From Rhodospirillaceae bacterium (GTDB lineage Bacteria; Pseudomonadota; Gammaproteobacteria; Steroidobacterales; Rariloculaceae), in NCBI GenBank assembly GCA_002718345.1, contig PBDA01000043.1:1-51205 (forward strand): a stretch of DNA of 51,205 bases, in the 5' to 3' direction. The notes under the pieces are model-generated. The model was not told where the DNA came from. It saw only the letters and a list, made by a program, of their open reading frames with translations, and made no database searches. Position 1 is the stretch's first letter. Every line of letters starts with the position of its first letter. Shown here piece by piece: positions 17,384-26,245 of this stretch. The position numbers were made by a program, and so were the translations under genes.

Positions 17384-19102
17384 ATGCCACAAAAATGGAA
17401 TTCTTTAGATACGGATGTCTTAGTAATTGGTGGAGGTGTAGCAGGCTGTATGGCAGCAATACCCGCATTAGAAGCAGGGCTAAGTGTAGTAGTTTGTGAA
17501 AAAGGTAAAGTTCTGGATCATTGCGGAAGCGTAGGGTGCGGTGTTGACCATTACCTCACTATTATGGAGTCTGGTCCTGAGTGGGATACTCCAGAATTCC
17601 TAATAAAACACTTACCTAAACTCACTGATGGGATAGTGGATATGGCAGTTGCGAGCAGAGTAATTCATGAAATGCCAAAGGTTGTCAGAAAAATAGAATC
17701 ATTCGGAGTTAATTTTAAAGATCCACGTTTTAACGACTATTACCGGCTTCGTTCGTTTGGGCTGCCAGGCACTTATCACATCAATTTTGATGGAACAGAG
17801 TTCAAAAAACATATTGGGCAACGTGTTAGAAAACTGAAAGGTAGTGTACTTACACGGACCATGGCTGTTCAGATTCTAGTTGAAGATGGACGAGTTTATG
17901 GGGCCATAGTCTTCAATTTCAGAACTGGTGAATGGACTGTCGTTAGAGCAAAAGCTGTCGTACTTGCAGCTGGCGAGGTTAATAGAATTTCCTTGAATGC
18001 TTCAGGTATGGCTTTTGATAGCTGGCACTGTCCCTACAACACTGGAGACTCTCAAGCGATGGCCTACAACGCAGGGGCTCTACTAACAAACATGGAGTTT
18101 GTGGAAACAACAATTACTCCCAAGGGATTTTCCGCCCAAGGTCTTAATGCTTTAGTTAGTGAAGGAGCCCACTTCATTAATAAGAGTGGTGAGCGCTTTA
18201 TGTTTAAGTACGATGAAAAAGGTGAAAACGCCAGACGGGCCGTTATTGCCGATGCTGTGATAAATGAGTACTTGCTCGATAATGGGCCCATATACGCAGA
18301 CTGCCGTCATCTTCCAGAAGACATACTTGATCACATGGAGGCAACTTTACAAATTGACAGATATACCATGCCGGCATTCTATGAACAGAAGGCTTTAAAT
18401 TTTAGAGAAGAACCCATCGAGGTCTCTATCTCTGAACTAAGCATACGTCGTAGCGGAGTCTACTTTCGCGGTAGCGGTCTTGCAGTAGACACTGATGGAC
18501 AAACTTCAATAAGTGGGTTATTTGCTGCTGGTGATTGTGCCTCTGTTAGTGGCGGGATAGCCGGAGCAGCCGTATTGGGGCATGTTGCAGGTGAAGGGGT
18601 TGCTTCCTTTGTTCCGAAAACCAATGGTTCACTTCCCCAAATTGATATGGAAACAGCTGACGCAATTAGGGAAAAAGCCATGAAACACATGGAAGTTGAA
18701 AAGGAGCGAGGATTGTCCTGGAAAGCTTATGAGGCAGAAATCAGGCAAACAGTTAATGACTATATTGGTGTTCGTCGTAATGAAGCAGGCCTTCGGCATG
18801 CGCTGCAGACACTCCATGCTTTGGCAAAACGTGAAACAGACCTAAAAGCTGATGACTTACATGGATTAATGAGAATTCATGAATCTTCAAGTATTCGACT
18901 AAATGCTGAGTTGATGGCAACAGCAGCCTTAGCTAGGGACGAATCAAGAACTGGCTCATCGCACTATCGAATGGATCATCCAGACACTGATGAAACTAAT
19001 TGGAAAAAATTTGTAATAGTCCAAAAAGGATCAGAGGGAGCCGAAACAACCACTCTTTCAGCAAGTGAACCTCTCGCTGCTGCTTTTGCCAGAAAAAATT
19101 AA
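17384..19102 (+). CDS. AprA-like/fumarate-reductase-type FAD flavoprotein
   Basis: A 572-residue FAD-dependent oxidoreductase. The dinucleotide-binding motif VLVIGGGVAGCMAA is at about 12-25, and a second FAD motif, GLFAAGDCASVSGGIAGAAV, lies near 378. The C-terminal region DLHGLMRIHES ... YRMDHPDTDETNW aligns by eye with DLHQLQRAWEL ... YRGDHPKLDDNDW of the AprA protein at 28096. So does GAIVFNFRTGEWTVV with GAVGFNVRTGDFYVF. It is therefore a diverged AprA/SdhA-class protein. It is paired with a two-[4Fe-4S] ferredoxin 25 bases downstream, mimicking AprA-AprB. The pair probably oxidises or reduces the pathway substrate or intermediate, or handles sulfite. The reaction is unknown. ATG 17384 has AAGGAA eight bases upstream. 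Confidence 0.88.
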   Translation: MPQKWNSLDTDVLVIGGGVAGCMAAIPALEAGLSVVVCEKGKVLDHCGSVGCGVDHYLTIMESGPEWDTPEFLIKHLPKLTDGIVDMAVASRVIHEMPKVVRKIESFGVNFKDPRFNDYYRLRSFGLPGTYHINFDGTEFKKHIGQRVRKLKGSVLTRTMAVQILVEDGRVYGAIVFNFRTGEWTVVRAKAVVLAAGEVNRISLNASGMAFDSWHCPYNTGDSQAMAYNAGALLTNMEFVETTITPKGFSAQGLNALVSEGAHFINKSGERFMFKYDEKGENARRAVIADAVINEYLLDNGPIYADCRHLPEDILDHMEATLQIDRYTMPAFYEQKALNFREEPIEVSISELSIRRSGVYFRGSGLAVDTDGQTSISGLFAAGDCASVSGGIAGAAVLGHVAGEGVASFVPKTNGSLPQIDMETADAIREKAMKHMEVEKERGLSWKAYEAEIRQTVNDYIGVRRNEAGLRHALQTLHALAKRETDLKADDLHGLMRIHESSSIRLNAELMATAALARDESRTGSSHYRMDHPDTDETNWKKFVIVQKGSEGAETTTLSASEPLAAAFARKN

Positions 19103-19127
19103 CACAGTTTCTTAGGAGAATTACCAA

Positions 19128-19418
19128 ATGTCTTCAGATATGAAAGCCGAAGAACAAACAGTACATAATCCAATACAAATTGACCCAGAAACTTGTGTTA
19201 AATGTAATCTGTGTGACTGGATTTGCCCAGGTGATTTAATTTACAAAAAAGAGGACAACAGAGAAACTCTTCCTGTAATAGCCTACCCCGACGAGTGTTG
19301 GTATTGCGGGCTATGTCAGTCCATCTGCCCAGTAGATGCAATAACTGTTATTTTTCCTGATCAAATGATCAATTGCCAGACTGACGTCAAGACATTACTT
19401 GGTAAAGTCATCGACTAA
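19128..19418 (+). CDS. Two-[4Fe-4S] ferredoxin subunit, AprB-like
   Basis: A 96-residue ferredoxin with two cluster motifs: CVKCNLCDWIC (Cys 23, 26, 29, 33) and CWYCGLCQSIC (Cys 57, 60, 63, 67), each followed by Pro. The Trp-containing second motif and its spacing resemble the AprB subunit of APS reductase (compare CWECYSCVKAC at 27758) but without AprB's C-terminal tail. AGGAGA at eight bases supports ATG 19128. It most likely carries electrons to or from the flavoprotein encoded immediately upstream. Its stop is three bases before the TctA gene, so it is co-transcribed with the transporter. Confidence 0.93.
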   Translation: MSSDMKAEEQTVHNPIQIDPETCVKCNLCDWICPGDLIYKKEDNRETLPVIAYPDECWYCGLCQSICPVDAITVIFPDQMINCQTDVKTLLGKVID

Positions 19419-19421
19419 ACA

Positions 19422-20924
19422 ATGATGTTTGAGGCAATTTTTTCTGGCCTCGCAGCGCTTGCTACACCGCAAGCCATGCTTTTTATGCTCATTGGTGTAA
19501 GTTATGGACTGATGATAGGAATTCTTCCAGGTCTAGGAGGAATTGTCGCTATTGCATTACTTTTACCATTCACTTATGGACATGAACTTGCCGCTACTCT
19601 GGCCCTATTGCTTGGAGCTCATATCGCGACCATCTGGGGTGGTTCAGTAACTAGCATTCTTTTCAAGGTTCCAGGTGCAGCAAAAAGTCTAGCCTTGGTA
19701 TTTGACGGACACCCTATGACGCAACAGGGTCATGCAAGTCGAGCACTTGGTGCATCCGCTACTGCAGCACTTTTAGGCGGACTTATGGGCGCTGTTTTTC
19801 TTGCGTTTAGCATACCCATTGTTAGGCCTATTATGTTGGCTTTAGGACCAAGTGAATATCTAATGATGGCTTTGTGGGGCCTAACAATTATCGCTACATT
19901 TAGTGAAGGGTCACTTCTTAAAGGCATGATTGCAACCTCGGCTGGAATCATGATTGCCTATATTGGCATGGACCCCGTTAGCGGAACGCCCCGATTTTGG
20001 TTTGGCAGTGTTTATCTACTCGATGGGATTTCATTTCCTGTTGCAATGATTGGCCTTTTTGCTGTTGCAGAGATGATTAAACTTTTCGTCAAAGGCAATG
20101 CAATGATTGATCGAGTTGCCGGAGAAGAAAAAAGTTCTGTTTTAGATGGTGTAAAAGATGCTTTTAAACACTGGTGGTTGGTAGTTAGATCTAGCCTGCT
20201 TGGCTTGTGGGTTGGTGTTCTTCCGGGCGTCGGAGCTAGTGTCGGTGGCATTGCCGCCTATGCCCAGGCTGCGCAAACATCAAAGACGCCAGAAAGATTT
20301 GGCAAAGGTGCAGTAGAAGGTGTAATAGCTCCAGATGCAACACTTGGTGCAAATGAAGGTGGGGGTCTCATGCCTACACTTGCTTTTGGTATACCAGGAG
20401 GTGAAAGCATGGCTATCTTGCTTGTTGCTTTTCTTTCTATGGGTATTGTCCCAGGCCCTCAGATGCTTACAACCGAACTTGATCTAGTATTCAGCATGGT
20501 CTGGATCATTGTTATTGCCAATATTGTTACGACACTAATTGGGCTAGCTATTTCATCTCGTTTAGCGCGATTACCAACGTTAAACCCTAACGTTATGATC
20601 CCTCTTGTTTTGTCCGTATGTTTTTTTGGTGCTTTTGCTACACGAGGTTTAGTAGAAGATGTATTAGTAGCAGCATTTTTTGGTGGAATCGGCTACTTAA
20701 TGGATAAATACCAATACTCCAGAGCTAATTTTGTAATTGGAATGGTTCTAGCTGAAATGATTGAACGTAACCTTCATATTTCCCTTGGGCTTTATGGGGA
20801 TTTGTTCATCTTCACCCGTCCGATCACTCTGGTGATGTTTATTTTTATAATCATAACCACAGCTCTACCATTTATTCGGCAACAACGTGCAGAAAATGCA
20901 CAAGATGGTAACAATAAAATATGA
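19422..20924 (+). CDS. Tripartite tricarboxylate transporter large permease TctA (second system)
   Basis: A 500-residue inner-membrane permease with about 12 hydrophobic segments. Both pseudo-symmetric TctA motifs are present: GILPGLGGIVAIALLLPFTY near the N-terminus and GVLPGVGASVGGIAAYAQAA in the second half. AFGIPGGESMAILLVAFL follows, corresponding to the substrate/ion-binding loop. Unlike the permease at 8575, it stops at the usual TctA length, and TctB is a separate gene overlapping it by four bases (ATGA). It is part of the rightward operon with the SuyAB-like lyase and should import that pathway's substrate. Two adjacent ATGs exist at 19422 and 19425. Confidence 0.95.
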   Translation: MMFEAIFSGLAALATPQAMLFMLIGVSYGLMIGILPGLGGIVAIALLLPFTYGHELAATLALLLGAHIATIWGGSVTSILFKVPGAAKSLALVFDGHPMTQQGHASRALGASATAALLGGLMGAVFLAFSIPIVRPIMLALGPSEYLMMALWGLTIIATFSEGSLLKGMIATSAGIMIAYIGMDPVSGTPRFWFGSVYLLDGISFPVAMIGLFAVAEMIKLFVKGNAMIDRVAGEEKSSVLDGVKDAFKHWWLVVRSSLLGLWVGVLPGVGASVGGIAAYAQAAQTSKTPERFGKGAVEGVIAPDATLGANEGGGLMPTLAFGIPGGESMAILLVAFLSMGIVPGPQMLTTELDLVFSMVWIIVIANIVTTLIGLAISSRLARLPTLNPNVMIPLVLSVCFFGAFATRGLVEDVLVAAFFGGIGYLMDKYQYSRANFVIGMVLAEMIERNLHISLGLYGDLFIFTRPITLVMFIFIIITTALPFIRQQRAENAQDGNNKI

Positions 20925-21436
20925 GCAGAAAATTCCAAGAAAATGTTATCGCAATTATAACTTTAGTTGTTTTCTGCGCTTACCTAATAACAGCGCTTAG
21001 CTTTGGACCTAATGCAAGACTTGTTCCATTGCCAATTGCTACATTGGGCATCTTTCTAGTATTGATACAGATAATAAGACAGAACCTAAGTAGTTCTGAA
21101 AAACTAGAGCTTGATTTGCTTTCCTCTCTTACTGGAACAACTAACAAAGTTGCTATAACAGAGAAAAAACCTCCAAAAGAAAATCCACATCAGCTTGAAC
21201 GAGAAATTCGCGCATTCATGTTTGTAGCAACATTTGTAGGCCTAATCTTGCTCGCAGGTCCAGTAGTTGCCGTTTTTGTTTTTGCTTCTGGTTTTTTTAT
21301 TCTTACTAGTTACTATGCTCCAATAAAGGCAATCTGGATTAGCGCATTATTTTGTCTGGCACTATACATTTTATTTGTAGAGATACTTCAACTTCAGTTA
21401 TATCATGGAATATTGGAGCCGCTGATCATAGGTTAA
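20921..21436 (+). CDS. Small permease subunit TctB (second TTT system)
   Basis: A 171-residue membrane protein with four hydrophobic segments (about 10-27, 33-48, 97-122 and 127-158) separated by a charged central loop (about 50-95). This is the TctB layout. Its ATG overlaps the TctA stop, giving translational coupling. TctB is poorly conserved in sequence, and the call rests on size, topology and its place between TctA and the binding-protein gene. It corresponds to the C-terminal domain fused onto the permease at 8575. Confidence 0.88.
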   Translation: MSRKFQENVIAIITLVVFCAYLITALSFGPNARLVPLPIATLGIFLVLIQIIRQNLSSSEKLELDLLSSLTGTTNKVAITEKKPPKENPHQLEREIRAFMFVATFVGLILLAGPVVAVFVFASGFFILTSYYAPIKAIWISALFCLALYILFVEILQLQLYHGILEPLIIG

Positions 21437-21487
21437 TAATTAAAAACACATAAAAATAACGAGTCTTTGTGTATCAGTTAAAAAAGA

Positions 21488-22477
21488 ATGAAACTTCTAT
21501 TAATTTCAATATTATTATCTACCCTGTTTGTAGAAAAGTCGCAAGCCGAGAGCGTTAAGGATGAAGTAGTAACAATCATTAGTGCCAACAGCGCCGGTGG
21601 CATGATGACACGTTATGCGCGCATGATAGCCCCATATATTGCAAAACACTCAGGCGCTGAAGATGTGCGTGTAAGAGTAATGACAGGTGGTGGTGGAATA
21701 CGCGGCACAAACTACTTATGGTTCTCTGAACCTGACGGAAAAACTATCGCATTCACAAGTGTTCCTTCTTTAATTCTTGCTCAACTCTCTGGAAGTGAGG
21801 CCGTACAATTTGATGCAACCCGCTTGATCTTCCTTGGAAGAGTAGCGACTGAACCTCGAGTACTAACGGTAGGTGCTACATCAATAATTCAAAACATTGA
21901 TGACGCACGAACTTTAGGAAGACCTTTTATCTTTCCCTCGCAAGGCACAGATGAAGACTTCTATTCAATGGCAGTTCTAGCAGATGCATTGGGTATAGAA
22001 ACAAAAATTATAAGCGGCTATGACGGAAATGCCGATACAGCTTTAGCTGTGATAAAGGGTGATGGTGATGGACATATTACTGGCTGGTCAGCGTCAGAGG
22101 CTGTGATTGAATCAGGCGATGAACGCCCAATACTTACCTTAAGCCAAGAGAGGTATAGCCCTTATCCAAATATACCCACAGCGCTAGAACTAGCTGAGGG
22201 TGAATCAAGACAAGCGATCCAAGCGATCGTTAATATGCTGGATATGCGTCGAGGTTTCTTTGGCCCCCCAGATCTTGACCCCCTAGCAACAGAAGAGTTG
22301 CGAGACGCCATTGTTGCTGCGCTTAATGATCCAGACCTAATAGCGGAATCATTACTCGCAGGGTTGCCATTATTACCTTCCGATGGACTCACAGAACAAC
22401 AAAAAATTGGACAAATAACTGAAGCAAGCCAGGTAGTTGTTCCGATATTAGAAGCGGCCCTTCAAGAAATCCTCTAA
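21488..22477 (+). CDS. TctC/Bug-family solute-binding protein (second TTT system)
   Basis: A 329-residue periplasmic binding protein with a signal peptide (MKLLLISILLSTLFVEKSQA, cleaved before ES). The ligand loops are recognisable: VVTIISANSAGGMMTRYARM in the 'G.g..aR' position and VRVMTGGGGIRGTNYLWFSE in the second. The C-terminal Bug-type helix DLDPLATEELRDAIVAALND is present. It completes the rightward transporter. It is only distantly similar to the other binding protein at 10669, so two different ligands or isomers may be recognised. It ends two bases before the stop of the convergent DUF6152 gene, with no clear terminator between. Confidence 0.92.
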   Translation: MKLLLISILLSTLFVEKSQAESVKDEVVTIISANSAGGMMTRYARMIAPYIAKHSGAEDVRVRVMTGGGGIRGTNYLWFSEPDGKTIAFTSVPSLILAQLSGSEAVQFDATRLIFLGRVATEPRVLTVGATSIIQNIDDARTLGRPFIFPSQGTDEDFYSMAVLADALGIETKIISGYDGNADTALAVIKGDGDGHITGWSASEAVIESGDERPILTLSQERYSPYPNIPTALELAEGESRQAIQAIVNMLDMRRGFFGPPDLDPLATEELRDAIVAALNDPDLIAESLLAGLPLLPSDGLTEQQKIGQITEASQVVVPILEAALQEIL

Positions 22478-22479
22478 AC

Positions 22480-23457
22480 TTAATTTTCTACTACTTCAGG
22501 AATGCAATTGTAGTTATGCAGTTCTAGGTGCGGTGTATAAAGCATTTCAAGTCGGCCACTGAAAGGCTCTACTAAAAACTCAGGATCTTCAAGAAGAATG
22601 TCTACAATTACCCGTGTCCCATCATCACTCAATGAATAACGTTCCACTACATGTTTGCTATAACCAGAAGGTATTCCAATGCCATTGCCAGAGTTAAACT
22701 CGTCAAATAACTGAGTGTCTACCACTAGCGTTTCACCTTCCCACCAACCAATAGAGTGTCCCTGCACAGTACGTTGACCATCTTCTGGGTGGTCTCTGCC
22801 ATCCATATATACCATCCGGTTAACATCCAGGAATTCATTGCGTAAAACCGCGTGACTTTCATGAATTTCTATACCACTTAGGTAGTTAACGCTACCAATT
22901 GTGAACGGTGTTGGATGAGGGATACACAACAAATTGGGATCATCAGTAAAATCATTGTATTCTTCCCTAGCAACAAGAGCTGCTGGTGTTAAGTGAGCTT
23001 CAGAAAACTGTCTTCTAACATTTGTATGAGAAAGCCCTTTCCACACACCCTCTAAACTGTCAGCGATTGCTGTAGCCTCTAAATCACCTTCTATTTGAGA
23101 CCATAAACGACCATCTCCTGTCTCTAATGTATTCAAGATGGCGCGATTTCGGCCACTTCTCTCTGGATGAGCCCTAATTGTCACAACATCTCCCGGACTG
23201 ATCATAGATGACTCCCATCCGCTACGGCTCATAATCGGTACAGAACCAGTTTCAATCTCCCACTCTACTTGACCCAAAGTACCATCTTCAGTCTCAACGT
23301 AGATCATGATATGAGGATTACGATAAACATATCGAGTAACAACACCTTCAAAGGCTACTAACCTTTCCCGGTCATATCCAGCATCACTATGATGGGCAAA
23401 AGTTGTGGAATCCACCCCAGCAAGTATTAAAAGAAGCAAAAGATGCAAATGCTTCAT
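22480..23457 (-). CDS. Exported DUF6152-type protein with C-terminal GHSIG-W-EG domain
   Basis: A 325-residue exported protein of unknown function. A signal peptide (ending STTFA) is followed directly by HHSDAGYDRE, so the mature protein would begin His-His. Residues about 22-120 match the DUF6152 pattern: FEGVVTRYVYRNPHIMIYVE, WEIETGS, a GW dipeptide and PGDVVTIRAHPERSGRN, an OB-fold-like beta sequence. The C-terminal half carries MDGRDHPEDGQRTVQGHSIG followed by WWEGETLVVDT and ends in a Cys-containing tail. The same two-part layout occurs at 23487 and 41074. It lies 29 bases below the neighbouring paralogue at 23487 and is probably co-transcribed with it. GGAG lies just upstream of ATG 23457. 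Confidence 0.85.
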   Translation of the reverse strand: MKHLHLLLLLILAGVDSTTFAHHSDAGYDRERLVAFEGVVTRYVYRNPHIMIYVETEDGTLGQVEWEIETGSVPIMSRSGWESSMISPGDVVTIRAHPERSGRNRAILNTLETGDGRLWSQIEGDLEATAIADSLEGVWKGLSHTNVRRQFSEAHLTPAALVAREEYNDFTDDPNLLCIPHPTPFTIGSVNYLSGIEIHESHAVLRNEFLDVNRMVYMDGRDHPEDGQRTVQGHSIGWWEGETLVVDTQLFDEFNSGNGIGIPSGYSKHVVERYSLSDDGTRVIVDILLEDPEFLVEPFSGRLEMLYTPHLELHNYNCIPEVVEN

Positions 23458-23486
23458 AAAATATCTCCAAAAAATAATCTATTAAG

Positions 23487-24515
23487 TTAATCTCTGGGAA
23501 ACTCAGAATAGTCGGTGACTGTATCAAAGCCTATTTCCCTAGAGAGCACAGGGTCACAACCATAGGTAACCATTTCAAGATGTGGTGTATACATTAGTTG
23601 CTTACTTGCTGAAAAAGGTTCAGCTAAATATTCCGGATCTTCCAATAGAACATCGACAATTAGCCTTCTTCTATCCTCACTAAGATATAAACGTTCTACC
23701 AAATGTTTACTTGCCCCAGCAGGAACACCTCGTCCATTAGCATCCGGATGATCTGAGAATAAAACTGTATCAATTACTAAAACATCATCTTCCCAATGGC
23801 CAACTGAGTGTCCTTGATTAGTCCTTTCACCATTTTCAGGATGGTCCCGGCCATCCATAAACACAGTTCTAACCGTATCAAAAAATTCGCTTCGAATTAT
23901 GACCCGATCATCCATAACCTCTATTTCATTTAAGTAAACAATTGATCCAATAACAGCATCAGGAGCTTGCGGAGGAATACAGTCAGGTATTGGACTGTCC
24001 TCAAAATAACTAAAATTTTCTCTGGCTGTAGCTCCAGCAGAAGTAAGCGGATGCTGATTTAATAGGCGACGAAAAGCTCCAGTAGTTGCTCCGATACCTT
24101 TCCATACTCCTTCAATGCTGTCAGCAACAGCAGTAGGTTCTTCATCTACCTCTATCTGAGACCAAACATTACCATCTGTGGTCTCAAGAGTATTAAGGAT
24201 CGCGCTATTTGTGCCGTCACGTTCAGGATGAGCCCTAATTGTCACTATATCGCCAGGACCTAACATTGATGCACTCCAACCACTACGACTCATGATTGGG
24301 GTAGATCCAGTTTCTATCTCCCACTCCACTATTTCACCTTGGCTATCTGGTGTTTCAACATAGATCATAATGTGGGGGTTACGATAAATATAACGACTAA
24401 TGACTCCTTCAAAAGTAACTAAAGTGTCGCGATCATACCCAGCATCACTATGATGAGCATGCACTTGTAATGAAGCCGCAAATACAATCAAAAATAGAAC
24501 AGTGGATATTCTCAA
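23487..24515 (-). CDS. Exported DUF6152-type protein, tandem paralogue
   Basis: A 342-residue exported protein, closely similar over its whole length to the gene just downstream of it. Shared blocks include AHHSDAGYDRD, YRNPHIMIYVET, IMSRSGWSASM, TIRAHPERDG and MDGRDHPENGERTNQGHSVG followed by HWEDDVLVIDT. The signal peptide ends SLQVHA, so the mature protein would start His-His. It begins at TTG 24515, which has AGGAGG nine bases upstream; no better start is available. The C-terminus is extended by about 20 residues relative to its twin. The two genes look like a recent tandem duplication followed by divergence. Function unknown. Confidence 0.85.
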   Translation of the reverse strand: MRISTVLFLIVFAASLQVHAHHSDAGYDRDTLVTFEGVISRYIYRNPHIMIYVETPDSQGEIVEWEIETGSTPIMSRSGWSASMLGPGDIVTIRAHPERDGTNSAILNTLETTDGNVWSQIEVDEEPTAVADSIEGVWKGIGATTGAFRRLLNQHPLTSAGATARENFSYFEDSPIPDCIPPQAPDAVIGSIVYLNEIEVMDDRVIIRSEFFDTVRTVFMDGRDHPENGERTNQGHSVGHWEDDVLVIDTVLFSDHPDANGRGVPAGASKHLVERLYLSEDRRRLIVDVLLEDPEYLAEPFSASKQLMYTPHLEMVTYGCDPVLSREIGFDTVTDYSEFPRD

Positions 24516-24601
24516 ACCTTCTTACCTCCTACTTTTTACGCTTTTACCTATAATATTTTTCAGAATATGAAAATAATCTAAAATTATCCAATTAAAACTT
24601 G

Positions 24602-25054
24602 TTAAGGCCCTCCCCCTACCACCATTACCTTAGTTGCCTCACCTATTTTATTCGTTAAATGCAAAGGTAAATTTTTAGATTTAAATTTTTTCCAACCAGT
24701 TAAGTATTTTCCACCAGTGATCAAGAGTTGCGGACAAAACTGACTTACTTCTTTAAGAATTTCTGCTAATGGTTCACCATGTCGTAACTTAAAGGTTGCA
24801 TGAAATCCCTTTGCAATGCACTCTTTGTCGAAGCCACGTCGTACCTGTTCGGCTTGTTCTTTCAAACACTGATCAACATATTCTAGGTATTGTTGGCGAC
24901 CTTGAGAATAAATTTCGTTGTAAAACGTTTTTAACCAAGGGTCAACAACGTGCAATGCTGTCACATCAGCCGACAAAGACGAACCTAAAGAAATGGCTTT
25001 CTTGATAGCATTTTTGCTATGACGCTCACCATCTGAACAAACAAGAATTTTCAT
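24602..25054 (-). CDS. Universal stress protein (UspA-like)
   Basis: A 150-residue single-domain Usp. It begins MKILVCSDGERHSKNAIKKA, the usual strand-helix with the conserved Asp, has LSADVTALHVVDPW as the second strand, and ends with IGEATKVMVVGGGP. The ATP-binding G-2X-G-9X-G(S/T) loop is only partly kept (LLITGGKYLTGWKKFKSK...), so nucleotide binding is uncertain. It lies 12 bases downstream of the YeiH-type transporter gene on the same strand and is probably co-transcribed with it. Usp domains often accompany sulfate or anion transporters as regulators, which would fit a role in the sulfite/sulfate module. Confidence 0.88.
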   Translation of the reverse strand: MKILVCSDGERHSKNAIKKAISLGSSLSADVTALHVVDPWLKTFYNEIYSQGRQQYLEYVDQCLKEQAEQVRRGFDKECIAKGFHATFKLRHGEPLAEILKEVSQFCPQLLITGGKYLTGWKKFKSKNLPLHLTNKIGEATKVMVVGGGP

Positions 25055-25066
25055 CGAACAAGTCCA

Positions 25067-26191
25067 TCATACCCCAGTTACTCGTAACAACTGGCTACCA
25101 ATCACAAGAACTACAATAAGCCCTAATACCATTTTGACTGCAGATGCAGTCATGCCAATTGTGAAAGCTGTTCCCCCTGCTTTTTTCATATCATCAATAG
25201 AAATAGAAAGACCTATGCCTGCAAACCCTATAGCAAAACACCAAGTATAGACTGCATTCATCGCCCAAAATGGGGATCCTACTACACCGGGGCCACCCAA
25301 TGATTCAATATTCATACTATTGAGAAGCACGAAAAGAAAAAAACCAAGAATAAAAATTGGAAACTTATCCCTTACCAAGTGCCACTTATTTATTTTCTGA
25401 GCTGACTCCTGATTTCCAGCCCGAAGAACATAAAACCAAAGAGCAAACAAAACAACTAAAGGCAAAAACATTATTCGCGCTACATTGATTAGAACAGCAG
25501 TATTTAGAGCTTCCGTACCGTACCATTCTGCAGCAGCAACAAGCTGAGCTGTATTTAAGATAGCTAATGCCGACCATGCGCCAAACTGTGATTCTGACAA
25601 ACTGATACTGTTACCTATGTAAGGCATAGTGAAAAGCATTAAAGTTCCAAACAGCAAAATTGTTCCAATGGCATAAGCCATTTCTAATGGGTTTGCTTTA
25701 ACGACAGGTGAAGTAGCAATAATTGCTGACACACCACATACCCCAGTACCGGCACCCATGATTCCTCCGAGGCCATCAGAAACTCCCCATCTTTTGCAAA
25801 ACCACATAACAATAACCGCGGTTCCAAAAATGAATATAGCAGTTAAAACCAGTCCAACACTTCCAACTCTAACAACATCAGCCCAAACATAATGAACACC
25901 CAGAATAATGATTCCTGGCTTAATAATTGGGCGAGCAATAGCAATACCTGGTAATAAAGCTTTTGGAATAGGCAATGTATTTCGGATGAGAATTCCACCC
26001 AATAACAAAATTGCCACGTAATTCATTTGAGCGCTTTCATAAAGAAATGTAGCCCAACCAATTCCTTCGCTATGGTAGTTAGAAATTAATCGATCTAAAT
26101 TCATTCCCAAATAAGCAAAAATCAGACAAAACAGAAATCCAGGGATGTATTTTTGACAATCAGCAACAAAAAGGTGTTTTAGGTATTTCAC
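25067..26191 (-). CDS. YeiH-family (PF03601) putative sulfate exporter
   Basis: A 374-residue polytopic membrane protein with about ten hydrophobic segments. The family signature is clear: GGIMGAGTGVCGVSAIIATS followed by PVVKA (about residues 136-160), then AIGTILLFGTLMLFTMPYIG. GTG 26191 has GAGGT at five bases. PF03601 members are annotated as putative sulfate exporters and recur beside sulfite-producing or sulfonate-degrading genes. Here the gene lies divergently from aprMBA, which fits a role in removing sulfate or sulfite from the cell. A one-helix protein gene just upstream and a Usp gene just downstream complete the cluster. The transported ion is inferred from the family, not shown. 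Confidence 0.88.
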   Translation of the reverse strand: MKYLKHLFVADCQKYIPGFLFCLIFAYLGMNLDRLISNYHSEGIGWATFLYESAQMNYVAILLLGGILIRNTLPIPKALLPGIAIARPIIKPGIIILGVHYVWADVVRVGSVGLVLTAIFIFGTAVIVMWFCKRWGVSDGLGGIMGAGTGVCGVSAIIATSPVVKANPLEMAYAIGTILLFGTLMLFTMPYIGNSISLSESQFGAWSALAILNTAQLVAAAEWYGTEALNTAVLINVARIMFLPLVVLFALWFYVLRAGNQESAQKINKWHLVRDKFPIFILGFFLFVLLNSMNIESLGGPGVVGSPFWAMNAVYTWCFAIGFAGIGLSISIDDMKKAGGTAFTIGMTASAVKMVLGLIVVLVIGSQLLRVTGV

Positions 26192-26245
26192 TTAAACCTC
26201 ACAAAAGAAAAACCAGATACGCATCAAACTAAGTACTATGCGTAA

